A stretch of 45,559 bases of DNA from contig NZ_PIZU01000038.1 in the NCBI RefSeq assembly GCF_002838065.1, positions 1 through 45,559 on the forward strand, given 5' to 3'. The position numbers and the translations under genes were made by a program. The stretch comes from Mycobacterium hubeiense (lineage in GTDB: Bacteria > Actinomycetota > Actinomycetes > Mycobacteriales > Mycobacteriaceae). The notes beneath the pieces are model-generated. The model had not been told where the DNA came from. It did not search any database and saw nothing but the letters and a program-made list of their open reading frames with translations. Below, in pieces: positions 7,856-16,056 of the stretch; the stretch's first letter is position 1; each line of letters begins with the position of its first letter.

Positions 7856-8455
7856 TCACTGCTGCGGCGGCGGCGCCAGCGGCACACAGACCGTCGACAT
7901 GATCTTGTCGGCCAGCGTCTGGCGCTTGGCGTCCCACAGCGGGAACAGGAAGCCGATGTAGCAGATGATCGCGTCGATGATGTGAGCCAGCTGCCGCACA
8001 ATCGACAACCCGAAACCAATTGGTTGCCAGGTTCTTTCACTGACCACCTGGAACTTCATCACGGACTTGCCGATGCTCTGCCCGGTGGTGCCCTGCCGAT
8101 AGCCCCAGTTCCACACCCAGTAGGCCAGCACCAGCAGGTAGGACAACACGTAGGCGATGATGCCGATGGCCGAGAAGTTCGACGTGCAATAGACGCCGTA
8201 GTCGTACTCCCCGCCGTTGGTCAGGCATTGATTGTCGGCGGTGCCGAACGCGATGCCCATGCCGATACCGGCGATGACCGCCGCGGGCAGGATGTCGACG
8301 ATGTATCCGCCGACGCGGGTAATCCACGGCGTGTACGCCTCTTTCGGCAGCACCGGCGCGGGCGGTGGATAGCCCGGGAAACCCGGCGGCGGTGGTGGGT
8401 ACCCGCCCGGTGGAGGCGGCGGCGGGTACCCGCCCTGCGGGGGTTGATCGGTCAC
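7856..8455 (-). CDS. Proline-rich antigen (Pra)-like RDD membrane protein, copy 1
   Basis: A 199-residue protein with a low-complexity N-terminus (about residues 1-40, repeated GGYPPPPP units) followed by an RDD-type membrane domain with about three hydrophobic segments (near 50-70, 95-115 and 155-175). Conserved RDD-family sequence is seen in YTPWITRVGGYIVD, WNWGYRQGTTGQSIGKSVMK and PLWDAKRQTLADKIMSTVCVP. This is the architecture of mycobacterial Pra (36-kDa antigen, Rv1078). Function is unknown; RDD proteins are proposed transporters or envelope factors. Ten bp separate it from copy 2, its upstream tandem paralogue. A truncated third copy lies at 41121. Confidence 0.9.
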   Translation of the reverse strand: MTDQPPQGGYPPPPPPGGYPPPPPGFPGYPPPAPVLPKEAYTPWITRVGGYIVDILPAAVIAGIGMGIAFGTADNQCLTNGGEYDYGVYCTSNFSAIGIIAYVLSYLLVLAYWVWNWGYRQGTTGQSIGKSVMKFQVVSERTWQPIGFGLSIVRQLAHIIDAIICYIGFLFPLWDAKRQTLADKIMSTVCVPLAPPPQQ

Positions 8456-8465
8456 GACGACCTCC

Positions 8466-9083
8466 CTACAGCGGCACGCAGACGGTGGTCACGATCTTGT
8501 CCACCAGAGTCTGACGCTTGGCATCCCACAGCGGGAACAGCACGGCGATGAGCCAGACGATGCCGAAGAACAGGCCAGCCACCATGTAGAGCAGCTGACG
8601 CACTACCGACGGGCCGAATCCAATTGGCTGCCCGGTCTTTTCGCTAATGATCTTGCACTTCATGACCGACTTGCCGATGCTCGAGCCGGTGGTGCCCTGT
8701 CGGTAGCCGTAGTTCCAGATCAGGTAGGCCAGCGCGATCGCCATACAGATGTAGAACGACACCAGGCCCAGAGTGGACGCGCCTTCGGCGCAGAACTCAC
8801 CGAGGTCGTAGCCCGATGTGTCTGCGACGCAGACCGTTTCACGTGTGCCGGCGAGCATCCCCCAGCCGATGGCCTCGAGAATGAACACCGGGATCATGTC
8901 GATGAGGAACGCCAACACGCGGGTGAGCCACGGGGTGTAGGCCTCTGTCGGCAGCGCCTGGGGCGCCTGAGCGGGCGGGAATCCCGCGGCCTGCCCTGAC
9001 GGCGGAGGTGGATACGCACCGCCCTGCGGCGGTGGTGGCGGCGGATAACCGCCGGGAGGAGGCGGGGGCGGTTGATCGGTCAT
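8466..9083 (-). CDS. Proline-rich antigen (Pra)-like RDD membrane protein, copy 2
   Basis: A 205-residue tandem paralogue of the downstream gene. The first ~50 residues are Pro/Gly-rich (PPPPPPGGYPPPPP and variants), followed by EAYTPWLTRVLAFLIDM, an extracellular loop with two cysteines (ETVCVADTSGYDLGEFC), IWNYGYRQGTTGSSIGKSVMKCKI and the C-terminal PLWDAKRQTLVDKIVTTVCVPL. The membrane domains of the two copies are clearly alignable, the loops and proline tracts much less so, pointing to an old duplication. It follows cbs after 123 bp on the same strand. The proline-rich tail is probably cytoplasmic and may mediate protein contacts; that is inference. Confidence 0.9.
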   Translation of the reverse strand: MTDQPPPPPPGGYPPPPPPQGGAYPPPPSGQAAGFPPAQAPQALPTEAYTPWLTRVLAFLIDMIPVFILEAIGWGMLAGTRETVCVADTSGYDLGEFCAEGASTLGLVSFYICMAIALAYLIWNYGYRQGTTGSSIGKSVMKCKIISEKTGQPIGFGPSVVRQLLYMVAGLFFGIVWLIAVLFPLWDAKRQTLVDKIVTTVCVPL

Positions 9084-9206
9084 GGACGCCTTCCAGTGAT
9101 GAAGTTAGCTGGGAACGAGCGTGCTTACCCTACCTGAGAAGTCGCTGTCAGCAGGGGATCTCGCCCGAAGTCGTCCGCCGCCAGGCGCCAGGAATTCCGC
9201 CGCCGA

Positions 9207-10601
9207 TTACCGGCGGGTGTTGCCCTCCGACAGGAATCCGAGCAGATCATGGCGGGTGATCACGCCGATCGGCTTACCGTCCTCGACGACCATCACCGCG
9301 TCGGATTCGCGCAACGCCTTCGCCGCGGTGCTCACCAGCTCGCCGGCGCCGATCAGCGGAAGCGGCGGGCTCATGTGCTGCGCGACGGCGTCGGCCAGCT
9401 TTGCCCTGCCCTCGAATACGGCTGAGAGCAACTCGCGTTCGGACACGCTGCCGGCCACCTCACCGGCCATCACCGGCGGCTCGGCACCGACCACCGGCAT
9501 CTGCGATACGCCGTACTCACGCAGGATGCCGATCGCGTCGCGCACGGTCTCCGACGGATGGGTGTGCACCAGGTCCGGAAGCGCACCGGACTTGCCGCGC
9601 AACACATCCCCGACCGTCGACTCCTCGACGGAGCCGTCCAGCCTGCTGCGCAGGAAGCCGTACGACGACATCCACGCGTCGTTGAAAACCTTTGAGAGAT
9701 AACCGCGTCCGCCGTCGGGCAGCAGCACCACCACCAACGCGTCGGGGCCGGCTTCGAGGGCCACCTTGTTCGCCGCCACCACGGCCATCCCGCATGATCC
9801 GCCGACCAGCAGCGCCTCCTCGCGGGCCAGCCGCCGGGTCATCTCGAACGAGTCGGCATCGGAGACCGCGATGATTTCATCGGGCACGGTCGGGTCGTAC
9901 GCGGACGGCCAGAAGTCTTCGCCGACGCCCTCGACCAGATACGGCCGTCCGGTGCCGCCGGAGTACACCGATCCTTCGGGGTCGGCGCCGATGACGCGGA
10001 CACGCCCGCCGGAGACCTCTTTGAGGTAGCGGCCCGCGCCGGTGATGGTGCCGCCGGTGCCGACGCCGGCCACGAAATGCGTCACCTTGCCGTCGGTGTC
10101 GTTCCAGATCTCCGGGCCGGTCGTCTCGTAGTGGCTGGCCGGTCCCATCGGGTTGGAGTACTGGTCGGGCTTCCATGCGCCGTCGATCTCGGTGACCAGC
10201 CGGTTGGAGACGCTGTAGTAGCTGTCCGGGTGGTCGGGGGGCACCGCCGTCGGGCACACCACGACGTCAGCGCCGTAGGCGCGCAACACATTTTGCTTGT
10301 CCTCGCTGACCTTGTCCGGGCAGACGAAGATGCATTTGTAGCCGCGCTGCTGCGCCACCAGGGCCAGCCCGACGCCGGTGTTGCCGGAGGTGGGTTCGAC
10401 GATGGTGCCGCCGGGGCGCAGCTCACCGCTGGCTTCTGCGGCGTCGATCATCTTGACCGCGATGCGGTCCTTGGCGCTGCCGCCCGGGTTGAGGTATTCG
10501 ATCTTGGCGGCGACGGTGCCCGCGCCGTCGGGAACAACCGAGTTCAGCTGCACCAGAGGGGTGTTGCCGATGAGCTCACTGACGTGCCGGGCGATCCGCA
10601 T
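9207..10601 (-). CDS. cbs: Cystathionine beta-synthase
   Basis: A 464-residue fold-type II PLP enzyme fused to two C-terminal CBS domains. It condenses serine (or O-acetylserine) with homocysteine to cystathionine. The catalytic core (about 1-330) has SELIGNTPLVQLN, the Schiff-base Lys44 in NPGGSAKDRI, PTSGNTGVGLA and GTGGTITGAGRYL. The pair of CBS domains lies at about residues 345-464, ending with EDGKPIGVITRHDLLGFL. No N-terminal haem domain is present, as usual in bacteria. In recalled M. tuberculosis order it sits between lipU and pra (Rv1077). It begins 29 bp after lipU and is probably co-transcribed with it and the pra copies. With metB nearby it completes transsulfuration. Confidence 0.94.
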   Translation of the reverse strand: MRIARHVSELIGNTPLVQLNSVVPDGAGTVAAKIEYLNPGGSAKDRIAVKMIDAAEASGELRPGGTIVEPTSGNTGVGLALVAQQRGYKCIFVCPDKVSEDKQNVLRAYGADVVVCPTAVPPDHPDSYYSVSNRLVTEIDGAWKPDQYSNPMGPASHYETTGPEIWNDTDGKVTHFVAGVGTGGTITGAGRYLKEVSGGRVRVIGADPEGSVYSGGTGRPYLVEGVGEDFWPSAYDPTVPDEIIAVSDADSFEMTRRLAREEALLVGGSCGMAVVAANKVALEAGPDALVVVLLPDGGRGYLSKVFNDAWMSSYGFLRSRLDGSVEESTVGDVLRGKSGALPDLVHTHPSETVRDAIGILREYGVSQMPVVGAEPPVMAGEVAGSVSERELLSAVFEGRAKLADAVAQHMSPPLPLIGAGELVSTAAKALRESDAVMVVEDGKPIGVITRHDLLGFLSEGNTRR

Positions 10602-10630
10602 GTATCCATGGTCTCAGGCCCACAAAACGC

Positions 10631-11692
10631 CTACCAGGTGGCCTCGCGGATGTACTCGCCGATCTGCCGCAGCGAGCGCGTCGCCTCGGGCACCGCGGCG
10701 CCGGCGATCTGGAAGACGTGCATCTGACCCGGCCACACCCGCAGCTCGACGGGCACGCCCGCGGCGGCGAGCATGTGGGCTGCCTTGCGGGCGTCGCTCA
10801 CCAGCGCCTCGGAGCCGGAGACGTGGATCAGAGTCCGCGGCAACCCAGGCTCGACGTGGTCCAGCGGCTCGTAGACCTCTTCGGCTTCGCCGTTGACGGT
10901 GGTGCGCTCGGCCGCCTCCTGCACCAGCTCCACCAGGGCGTCGAAGGCCTTGGGCGGGAACATCGCGTCGGTGCGGATGTTCGGGTGGTTCGCCCGGGTC
11001 TCGTTGTCGATTTCGAACAGCGGGGACATGGTGACGACGGCCGCGGGCGTCTCACCCGCGTAGCCCTCGTACTGCAGCCGCTGGGCCAACGCGAGCGCCA
11101 AGTATCCGCCCGCCGAATCGCCGGCCAGCACGATCTGGTCGGGGTCGTAGCCCTTCAGCCGCAGCCACTGGTAGGCGTCGTAGCAGTCGTCGAGCGCGGT
11201 ACCGACCGAGTGCTTGGGGATCATCCGGTAGTTGACGACGAGCACGGGGCTGTCGGCGAACTTCGACAGGGTGTCGACGAGCCGGCCGTGGGTGTGAACA
11301 CCACACGTGAGGAACGCCCCGCCGTGCATGTAGAGCACAACGCTGCGCTTGCCATCCGCAGGCAACACGCCAGCGGCGCGGACCAGCTGCGCAGTGCAGT
11401 TCGGCAACGCGATGGTGGCCCGGACACTTCCCGGAGTGGGCCGTAAAAGGCGGGCCGCAAAGTCCACCAGACCCCACGGCCAGGGCAGCCGGGGAGCGTA
11501 GCTGCCAATAGCCAGAGTTGGCCGAATTGTCAATAGCGCAGCTAATGAGGCAACCCTGGCCGCGACGCTGGGACCGTCCTCGACGACCTCTACGGGCGCG
11601 CCGTCACTGACCGGAAATCTGCGTGATTTATGCCCTCTAGCTGCGCTGATACCAGCACGAGGTGATCTTGACACCTTGCTCGGTGCGGTCAT
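10631..11692 (-). CDS. lipU: LipU-like carboxylesterase (hormone-sensitive lipase family)
   Basis: A 353-residue alpha/beta hydrolase. The HGG oxyanion motif is in YMHGGAF (about residues 123-125) and the nucleophile Ser193 in GDSAGGYLALALA; the catalytic His is in GQMHVFQ near the C-terminus, and the acid lies in the SEALVSDA segment. These place it in the hormone-sensitive lipase (type IV) family of mycobacterial Lip proteins, and synteny points to LipU (Rv1076). It probably hydrolyses short- to medium-chain esters in the cytosol; no signal peptide is visible. I chose the ATG at 11692 because AGGAAG lies 8 bases upstream; GTG codons at 11698 and 11701 are alternatives. First gene of the lipU-cbs-pra-pra run. 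Confidence 0.88.
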   Translation of the reverse strand: MTAPSKVSRSPRAGISAARGHKSRRFPVSDGAPVEVVEDGPSVAARVASLAALLTIRPTLAIGSYAPRLPWPWGLVDFAARLLRPTPGSVRATIALPNCTAQLVRAAGVLPADGKRSVVLYMHGGAFLTCGVHTHGRLVDTLSKFADSPVLVVNYRMIPKHSVGTALDDCYDAYQWLRLKGYDPDQIVLAGDSAGGYLALALAQRLQYEGYAGETPAAVVTMSPLFEIDNETRANHPNIRTDAMFPPKAFDALVELVQEAAERTTVNGEAEEVYEPLDHVEPGLPRTLIHVSGSEALVSDARKAAHMLAAAGVPVELRVWPGQMHVFQIAGAAVPEATRSLRQIGEYIREATW

Positions 11693-11701
11693 CGCCACCA
11701 C

Positions 11702-11902
11702 TTCCTACGCCGTTGTAGTACCTGGGTGTGCCGGGTCGTTCAGCCAACCCGGGTAACTTAGCTTGACACTCTTAGCTCGTACAACAATCAATGAATCTGA
11801 TTCGATACCGGACTGCCTCTCAGAGATACCGGAGTTGATACCGCACCGTGACCGCTGAATCGGCTTCGCCACGCTGAGAGGCCCCAAACTCGCACATAAA
11901 AT
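11702..11902 (+). promoter_or_regulatory. Divergent lipU / SGNH-esterase control region with GATACCG repeats
   Basis: The 216-bp gap holds an inverted repeat CCGGGT/ACCCGG (11731-11736 and 11747-11752), a TTGACA at 11763-11768, and three direct GATACCG units at 11804, 11825 and 11837 (offsets of 21 and 12 bases). At the right end TAAAAT (11897-11902) lies 6 bases before the GTG at 11909, a classic leaderless placement. The GATACCG repeats may bind a regulator of one or both genes; no known operator is recognised. Confidence 0.45.
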
Positions 11903-11908
11903 GGCGGC

Positions 11909-12865
11909 GTGGGCTCACGCAGTCGCGCTCCCCGCGTCCGCACCATCGCTTTGGCGGCCGCGGCCACGCTCGCCTCGACAGGCTCCGCCTACGTCGGGGC
12001 CCGCAACCTGCTGAGCGGCCAAGCCGACCAGGCCCGTCGCGTCATCCCGAAAGCCTGGGACATCCCACCTCGCGCCGACGGCGTCTACAGCCCAGGTGGT
12101 GGCCCAGTGGAGCGGTGGTATCGCGGCGTGCCGTTCGACCTGCATCTGATGATCTTCGGCGACTCGACCGCCACGGGCTACGGCTGCCGAACTGCCGACG
12201 AGGTGCCCGGGGTGTTGATCGCGCGCGGGCTGGCCGAGCACTCCGGTAAGCGAATTCGGTTGAGCACCAAGGCCATTGTCGGCGCGACGTCGAAAGGTTT
12301 GTCGGGCCAGGTCGACGCGATGTTCGTCGCGGGCCCGCCGCCGGATGCAGCGGTGATCATGGTCGGCGCCAACGACATCACCAAACCCAACGGCATCGGG
12401 CCGTCGGCGCGCCGGCTGGGCCGAGCGGTGCGACGGCTTCGGGACGCCGGCGCCGTCGTCGTCGTCGGGACGTGCCCCGATTTCGGCGTGATCACCGCAA
12501 TCCCGCAGCCCTTGCGCTGGGTGGCGCGCAGCCGAGGTCTGCGGCTGGCGCGCGCCCAGGCGGCGGCCGTGCGTGCGGCGGGCGGGGTGCCGGTGCCGCT
12601 GGCGGATCTGGTGTCGCGGGAATTCCTCAAGGCGCCGGAGATCCTGTTCTCCGACGACATGTTTCACCCGTCGGCGGCCGGATACGCATTGGCGGCCGAG
12701 CAGCTGCTGCCCGCGTTGTGCAATGCGCTGGGCGAGTGCCACGGCGACGACGAGACCGAGTCGCCGTTCACATCGCGCATCCCCGACACGTCGTCGCTGC
12801 TGGACCGGGTCGGCTTGAGCCGGCTGTGGCGGCGCTCGACTGGGGTCCCCGCACCTGTGGTGTAG
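11909..12865 (+). CDS. SGNH/GDSL-type esterase (Rv1075c-like)
   Basis: A 318-residue protein with an N-terminal Ala-rich hydrophobic stretch (about residues 11-29) that could be a membrane anchor or uncleaved signal, then an SGNH hydrolase domain. Block I is IFGDSTATG with nucleophile Ser86; block III is VGANDITKP (Asn155); block V is DDMFHPSAAGYA with Asp250 and His253, three residues apart as in the characterised Rv1075c esterase, whose place in the gene order it shares. It would hydrolyse short-chain esters, probably at the membrane or outside it. The GTG start is supported by the leaderless -10 box TAAAAT 6 bases upstream. The thiolase gene follows after 77 bp. Confidence 0.9.
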   Translation: MGSRSRAPRVRTIALAAAATLASTGSAYVGARNLLSGQADQARRVIPKAWDIPPRADGVYSPGGGPVERWYRGVPFDLHLMIFGDSTATGYGCRTADEVPGVLIARGLAEHSGKRIRLSTKAIVGATSKGLSGQVDAMFVAGPPPDAAVIMVGANDITKPNGIGPSARRLGRAVRRLRDAGAVVVVGTCPDFGVITAIPQPLRWVARSRGLRLARAQAAAVRAAGGVPVPLADLVSREFLKAPEILFSDDMFHPSAAGYALAAEQLLPALCNALGECHGDDETESPFTSRIPDTSSLLDRVGLSRLWRRSTGVPAPVV

Positions 12866-12942
12866 GGGAGGGTCCCCGCGCCCGTCGTCGCGCCCGCCAG
12901 CTAGGTTCGTTCCTAGATTTTTCGCAAGCCCTAGGAGCCGTC

Positions 12943-14160
12943 ATGCCTGAAGCCGTCATCGTCTCGACCGCGCGTTCGCCTATCGGCCGCGCCGCCAAGG
13001 GGTCGCTGGTCGACATGCGGCCCGACGACCTGGCCGCGCAGATGGTGCGCGCCGCGCTGGACAAGGTGCCCGCGCTGGATCCCCGCGAGATCGACGACCT
13101 GATGATGGGTTGCGGGCAGCCCGGCGGCGAGGCGGGTTTCAACATCGGCCGGGCCGTGGCAGTCGAGCTGGGTTACGACTTCTTGCCCGGCACCACCGTC
13201 AACCGGTACTGCTCGTCGTCGCTGCAGACCACCCGGATGGCGTTCCACGCGATCAAGGCCGGCGAAGGCAGCGCGTTCATTTCCGCTGGCGTGGAGACGG
13301 TTTCGCGGTTCGGCAAGGGCACCTCAGATGGCATGCCCGACACCAAGAATCCGAAGTTCGCCGACGCGATGGCGCGCTCGGATCAGGCGGCGGCCGGCGC
13401 CGACGAATGGCACGACCCGCGCGAGGACGGCCTGCTGCCCGATGTGTACATCGCGATGGGCCAGACCGCCGAGAACGTCGCACTGCTCACCGGCATCAGC
13501 CGTGAGGACCAGGACCACTGGGGGGTGCGGTCGCAGAACCGTGCCGAGGAGGCCATCAACAGCGGCTTCTTCGAGCGGGAGATCTCGCCGGTGACCCTGC
13601 CCGACGGGTCGGTGGTGTCGAAGGACGACGGCCCGCGGCCGGGGACCACCTACGAGAAGATCAGCCAGCTCAAGCCGGTGTTCCGGCCGAACGGCACGGT
13701 GACGGCGGGCAATGCCTGCCCGCTGAACGACGGCGCCGCGGCGGTGATCGTGATGAGCGATGAGAAGGCCAAGGCGCTGGGGCTGACGCCGTTGGCGCGC
13801 ATTGTCGCGACAGGCGTTTCCGGGCTGTCGCCGGAGATCATGGGCCTGGGGCCGATCGAGGCGACGCGCAAGGCGCTGGCCAATGCCGGCATGTCGATCG
13901 GCGATATCGACCTGTTCGAGATCAACGAGGCGTTCGCGGTGCAGGTGCTGGGCTCGGCGCGCGAGCTGGGCATCGACGAGGATCGGTTGAATGTGTCCGG
14001 CGGCGCGATCGCGCTGGGTCACCCGTTCGGCATGACGGGTGCGCGGATCACGGCCACGCTGCTGAACAATCTGCAGACCCACGACAAGACGTTCGGGCTC
14101 GAGACCATGTGTGTGGGCGGCGGCCAGGGCATGGCGATGATCGTGGAACGACTGGCGTAG
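12943..14160 (+). CDS. fadA3: Acetyl-CoA acetyltransferase / thiolase (FadA3-like)
   Basis: A 405-residue thiolase I/II family enzyme, the usual length. It carries VSTARSPIGRAAKGSL, the acylated nucleophile Cys90 in VNRYCSSSLQT, the His-containing GGAIALGHPFGMTGAR and the second cysteine in CVGGGQGMAM. It cleaves 3-ketoacyl-CoA with CoA (beta-oxidation) or condenses two acyl-CoA units. Synteny suggests FadA3 (Rv1074c). The ATG at 12943 has AGGAG 5 bases upstream (12933-12937), which decides the start against a much longer open frame. An inverted repeat CTAGG/CCTAG (12901-12916) lies in the upstream gap and could be an operator. With the echA genes to the right this forms a fatty-acid oxidation neighbourhood. 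Confidence 0.93.
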   Translation: MPEAVIVSTARSPIGRAAKGSLVDMRPDDLAAQMVRAALDKVPALDPREIDDLMMGCGQPGGEAGFNIGRAVAVELGYDFLPGTTVNRYCSSSLQTTRMAFHAIKAGEGSAFISAGVETVSRFGKGTSDGMPDTKNPKFADAMARSDQAAAGADEWHDPREDGLLPDVYIAMGQTAENVALLTGISREDQDHWGVRSQNRAEEAINSGFFEREISPVTLPDGSVVSKDDGPRPGTTYEKISQLKPVFRPNGTVTAGNACPLNDGAAAVIVMSDEKAKALGLTPLARIVATGVSGLSPEIMGLGPIEATRKALANAGMSIGDIDLFEINEAFAVQVLGSARELGIDEDRLNVSGGAIALGHPFGMTGARITATLLNNLQTHDKTFGLETMCVGGGQGMAMIVERLA

Positions 14161-14181
14161 CCAGCGTTCCACAATCATCAG

Positions 14182-14241
14182 TCGCCGAGACTGCGTACAG
14201 ATCGCGAATTTTCGAAAAATCGCGATCTCACCGCAGTCTCG
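14182..14241. repeat. Palindromic repeat element, left copy
   Basis: An imperfect ~56-bp palindrome. CGAGACTGCG (14186-14195) pairs with CGCAGTCTCG (14232-14241), and AGATCGCGA (14199-14207) with TCGCGATCT (14220-14228), with TAC opposite CAC between the two paired blocks and an AT-rich loop. Bases 14182-14207 recur as an exact 26-base inverted copy at 15139-15164. The stop codon of the nuclease-like gene (14228-14230) lies inside it. It also sits between convergent genes and could terminate transcription from both sides. Confidence 0.85.
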
Positions 14242-15076
14242 AGGCCCATGCGCGTTCCACGCGGGCAAGAATTGCAGGTTCTCGGTCGCGGCCGACGACT
14301 CGAATCATCTTCCATCGGAGAAAGTTCAGGTCCTCGTATCGAGTGATGTCGTAGTCGTATCGGGGCTTGTCGACCCGATGGTGATCTCCCTCGTACTCGA
14401 CGCCCACTTTTATGTCCGCCCAACCCATATCAATGCGGTACTTGCGCCGTCCGTCGGGACTCCACACCGGGATTTGCGTTTGCGGGCGTGGATAACCTGC
14501 GCGAATTAGCAAGAGCCGCAACCATGTTTCCTTCGGAGACTCCGCGCCGGCGTCGTAGAGGTCAAGCCCAGCCCGCAATTGGCGCAAACCGCGCGCGCCG
14601 GGATGACGCTCCGCGACCGCCAAAACATCATCGATCTTGAAGCCGGTGGCATTGCCCAACGCGTCGAGGCGAGCGACCGCCTCGTCGAGACGACCCCGGC
14701 GACCAATGTCGAATGCCGTGCGCTCGACGGTAGTGACCGGCAGGCTAGCGACCAAGCAACGCTCTTCTGTGTAAAGCGTCCAGTCGTGAGTCCGCAATCC
14801 GCGCGGGGCCCGGGCGTTTGACCACACCAGTTCGATCGGCAGCAGGTCGTCCACCCATTGCGCGCCGTGCATCGCCGACGCTGTCAATCCCGCGATCACG
14901 CCTTGTCTGCGCGACCATAGCCAGCCTGCGTGGGCGCGGGTCCCGAGCGTCAGTGCTACGTCTTCGGCTATGTAGACGTCAGGAAACAATGCCCGGAAAT
15001 GGGCCCGCAGTTGATGTTTCTTCAGCAGTCCGTTCGCGATCGCTACACTGCCGATGAACGGTTGGTGATCCCCCAC
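14228..15076 (-). CDS. AbiEi-like / DUF559 Vsr-fold protein (Rv1073 position)
   Basis: A 282-residue protein of a type common in mycobacteria. The N-terminal two thirds resemble the winged-helix/AbiEi antitoxin-type region (IAEDVALTLGTRAHAGWLWSRR, then LPVTTVERTAFDIG). The C-terminal part looks like a Vsr/DUF559 PD-(D/E)xK-type fold: SPKETWLRLLLIRAGYP, RIDMGWADIKVGVEYEGDHH and DLNFLRWKMIRV. The Asp in RIDMGW and the acidic GVEYEG may form a metal site. Activity is unproven. I take the GTG at 15076 because an earlier GTG at 15115 lies inside the flanking repeat; the resulting length equals what I recall for Rv1073, the syntenic gene. Both ends touch inverted copies of one palindrome. Confidence 0.75.
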   Translation of the reverse strand: MGDHQPFIGSVAIANGLLKKHQLRAHFRALFPDVYIAEDVALTLGTRAHAGWLWSRRQGVIAGLTASAMHGAQWVDDLLPIELVWSNARAPRGLRTHDWTLYTEERCLVASLPVTTVERTAFDIGRRGRLDEAVARLDALGNATGFKIDDVLAVAERHPGARGLRQLRAGLDLYDAGAESPKETWLRLLLIRAGYPRPQTQIPVWSPDGRRKYRIDMGWADIKVGVEYEGDHHRVDKPRYDYDITRYEDLNFLRWKMIRVVGRDREPAILARVERAWASRLR

Positions 15077-15101
15077 CGATCCAGCATCGCCGACCCCAGC
15101 C

Positions 15102-15164
15102 CCCCGACACTGCACTGAGATCGCGAGCTGTGGATAAATCGCGATCTGTACGCAGTCTCGGCGA
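15102..15164. repeat. Palindromic repeat element, right (inverted) copy
   Basis: The same element as at 14182-14241 in opposite orientation. Bases 15139-15164 are the exact reverse complement of 14182-14207. The inner arm GAGATCGCGA (15117-15126) also matches the left copy, with a different loop (GCTGTGGATAA), and the outer arm is degenerate (CAGTGTCGG in place of CAGTCTCGA on the other strand). It lies directly upstream of the nuclease-like gene. Confidence 0.85.
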
Positions 15165-15170
15165 AAAAGT

Positions 15171-15210
15171 CAACGAAAAAGCCCGGGCCGTGGCCCGGGC
15201 TTTTTCGTTG
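15171..15210. terminator. Bidirectional intrinsic terminator
   Basis: A perfect inverted repeat: 19 bases (15171-15189) are complementary to 15192-15210. The core is GCCCGGGCC/GGCCCGGGC, flanked by five A's on one side and five T's on the other, so a GC-rich stem followed by a T-run is formed on both strands. It separates the 3' end of the Bax-inhibitor gene from the 5' side of the nuclease-like gene. This is the clearest intrinsic terminator in the window. Confidence 0.9.
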
Positions 15211-15216
15211 CTGCGG

Positions 15217-16056
15217 CTATTCGCTCTGGAAGTAACTGAGCAGTCGCAGGATTTCGATGTACAGCCAGACCAGCGTCACGGTCAGGCCCAGGGCAACGCC
15301 CCACGCGGCCTTCTCCGGAGCGCCGGCGCGGATCATCTGGTCGGCGGCGTCGAAGTCGATCAGGAACGAGAACGCCGCCAGGCCGATGCACACCAGCGAG
15401 AAGATGATCGCCAGCGCGCCACCGCTACGCAGGCCCAGGCCCTCACCGCCGCCGACGCCGAACATCGCCAGCACGAAGTTGCCGAGCATCAGCACGAGCA
15501 CGCCGAACAGGCCCGCGACGATCATGCGGGTGAACTTCGGCGTCACGCGGATGGCGCCGGTCTTGTAGACGACGAGCATGCCGAAGAACACGCCGATCGT
15601 GCCGAGCACCGCCTGGCTGATCAACGCTCCGGCGTTGGCGCCCGACACCACGACGTTGGCCAGGATGAACGAGAACGCTCCGAGGAACAGGCCCTCGAGC
15701 GCGGCGTAGCTGAGCACAATCGCCGGGTTGTCCTGCTTCCGGCCGAACGTGGCGATCAACACCAAAGCCAAGCCACCGAGCGCGCCCACCAGGGTGAACG
15801 GCATCGCCAGCGACAGGTTTTGAGCGACCAGGAAGTACGACGCCACCGCAACGGCAGACAGCACGGCCAGCGTGATGCCGGTCTTGGTGACGACGTCGTC
15901 GATCGTCATCGGCCGGGCGACGCCGGTCTGCTCGGGAGTTACATATGGCTGAGCATGAACTTGCTGGGCACCGTAGCCGGCGGCTCCGGTACCAAATGTT
16001 GCGTATCCGCCCTGCTTTGGCAGGGAGCGAAATACCGGGTTGCTGGTCTCGCGCAC
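15217..16056 (-). CDS. Bax inhibitor-1 / YccA family membrane protein (Rv1072-like)
   Basis: A 279-residue integral membrane protein with a soluble N-terminus of about 60 residues (RETSNPVFRSLPKQGGYATFG) and seven predicted membrane helices, e.g. ITLAVLSAVAVASYFLVA, PFTLVGALGGLALVLIATF, GLFGVLVLMLGNFVLAMFGV and WGVALGLTVTLVWLYIEILRLLSYF. These fit the bacterial BI-1-like (YbhL/YetJ) family; some members conduct Ca2+ in a pH-dependent way, the role in mycobacteria is unknown. The GTG at 16056 is chosen because GAGAGG lies about 9 bases upstream and the protein then begins with the conserved RETSNPVF. Synteny agrees with Rv1072. Confidence 0.87.
   Translation of the reverse strand: MRETSNPVFRSLPKQGGYATFGTGAAGYGAQQVHAQPYVTPEQTGVARPMTIDDVVTKTGITLAVLSAVAVASYFLVAQNLSLAMPFTLVGALGGLALVLIATFGRKQDNPAIVLSYAALEGLFLGAFSFILANVVVSGANAGALISQAVLGTIGVFFGMLVVYKTGAIRVTPKFTRMIVAGLFGVLVLMLGNFVLAMFGVGGGEGLGLRSGGALAIIFSLVCIGLAAFSFLIDFDAADQMIRAGAPEKAAWGVALGLTVTLVWLYIEILRLLSYFQSE

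Noticed and set aside
11705..11887. A 60-codon minus-strand ORF upstream of lipU
   Set aside because: It has no motif or ribosome binding site and covers a region with repeats and promoter elements.
15077..15115. Longer N-terminus for the nuclease-like protein from the GTG at 15115
   Set aside because: These codons lie partly inside the flanking palindromic repeat and have no family match; the GTG at 15076 gives the expected length.
14182..15164. Classical insertion sequence (transposase with terminal inverted repeats)
   Set aside because: The protein has no transposase motif, no target-site duplication is seen, and the inverted copies are internally palindromic, unlike IS ends.
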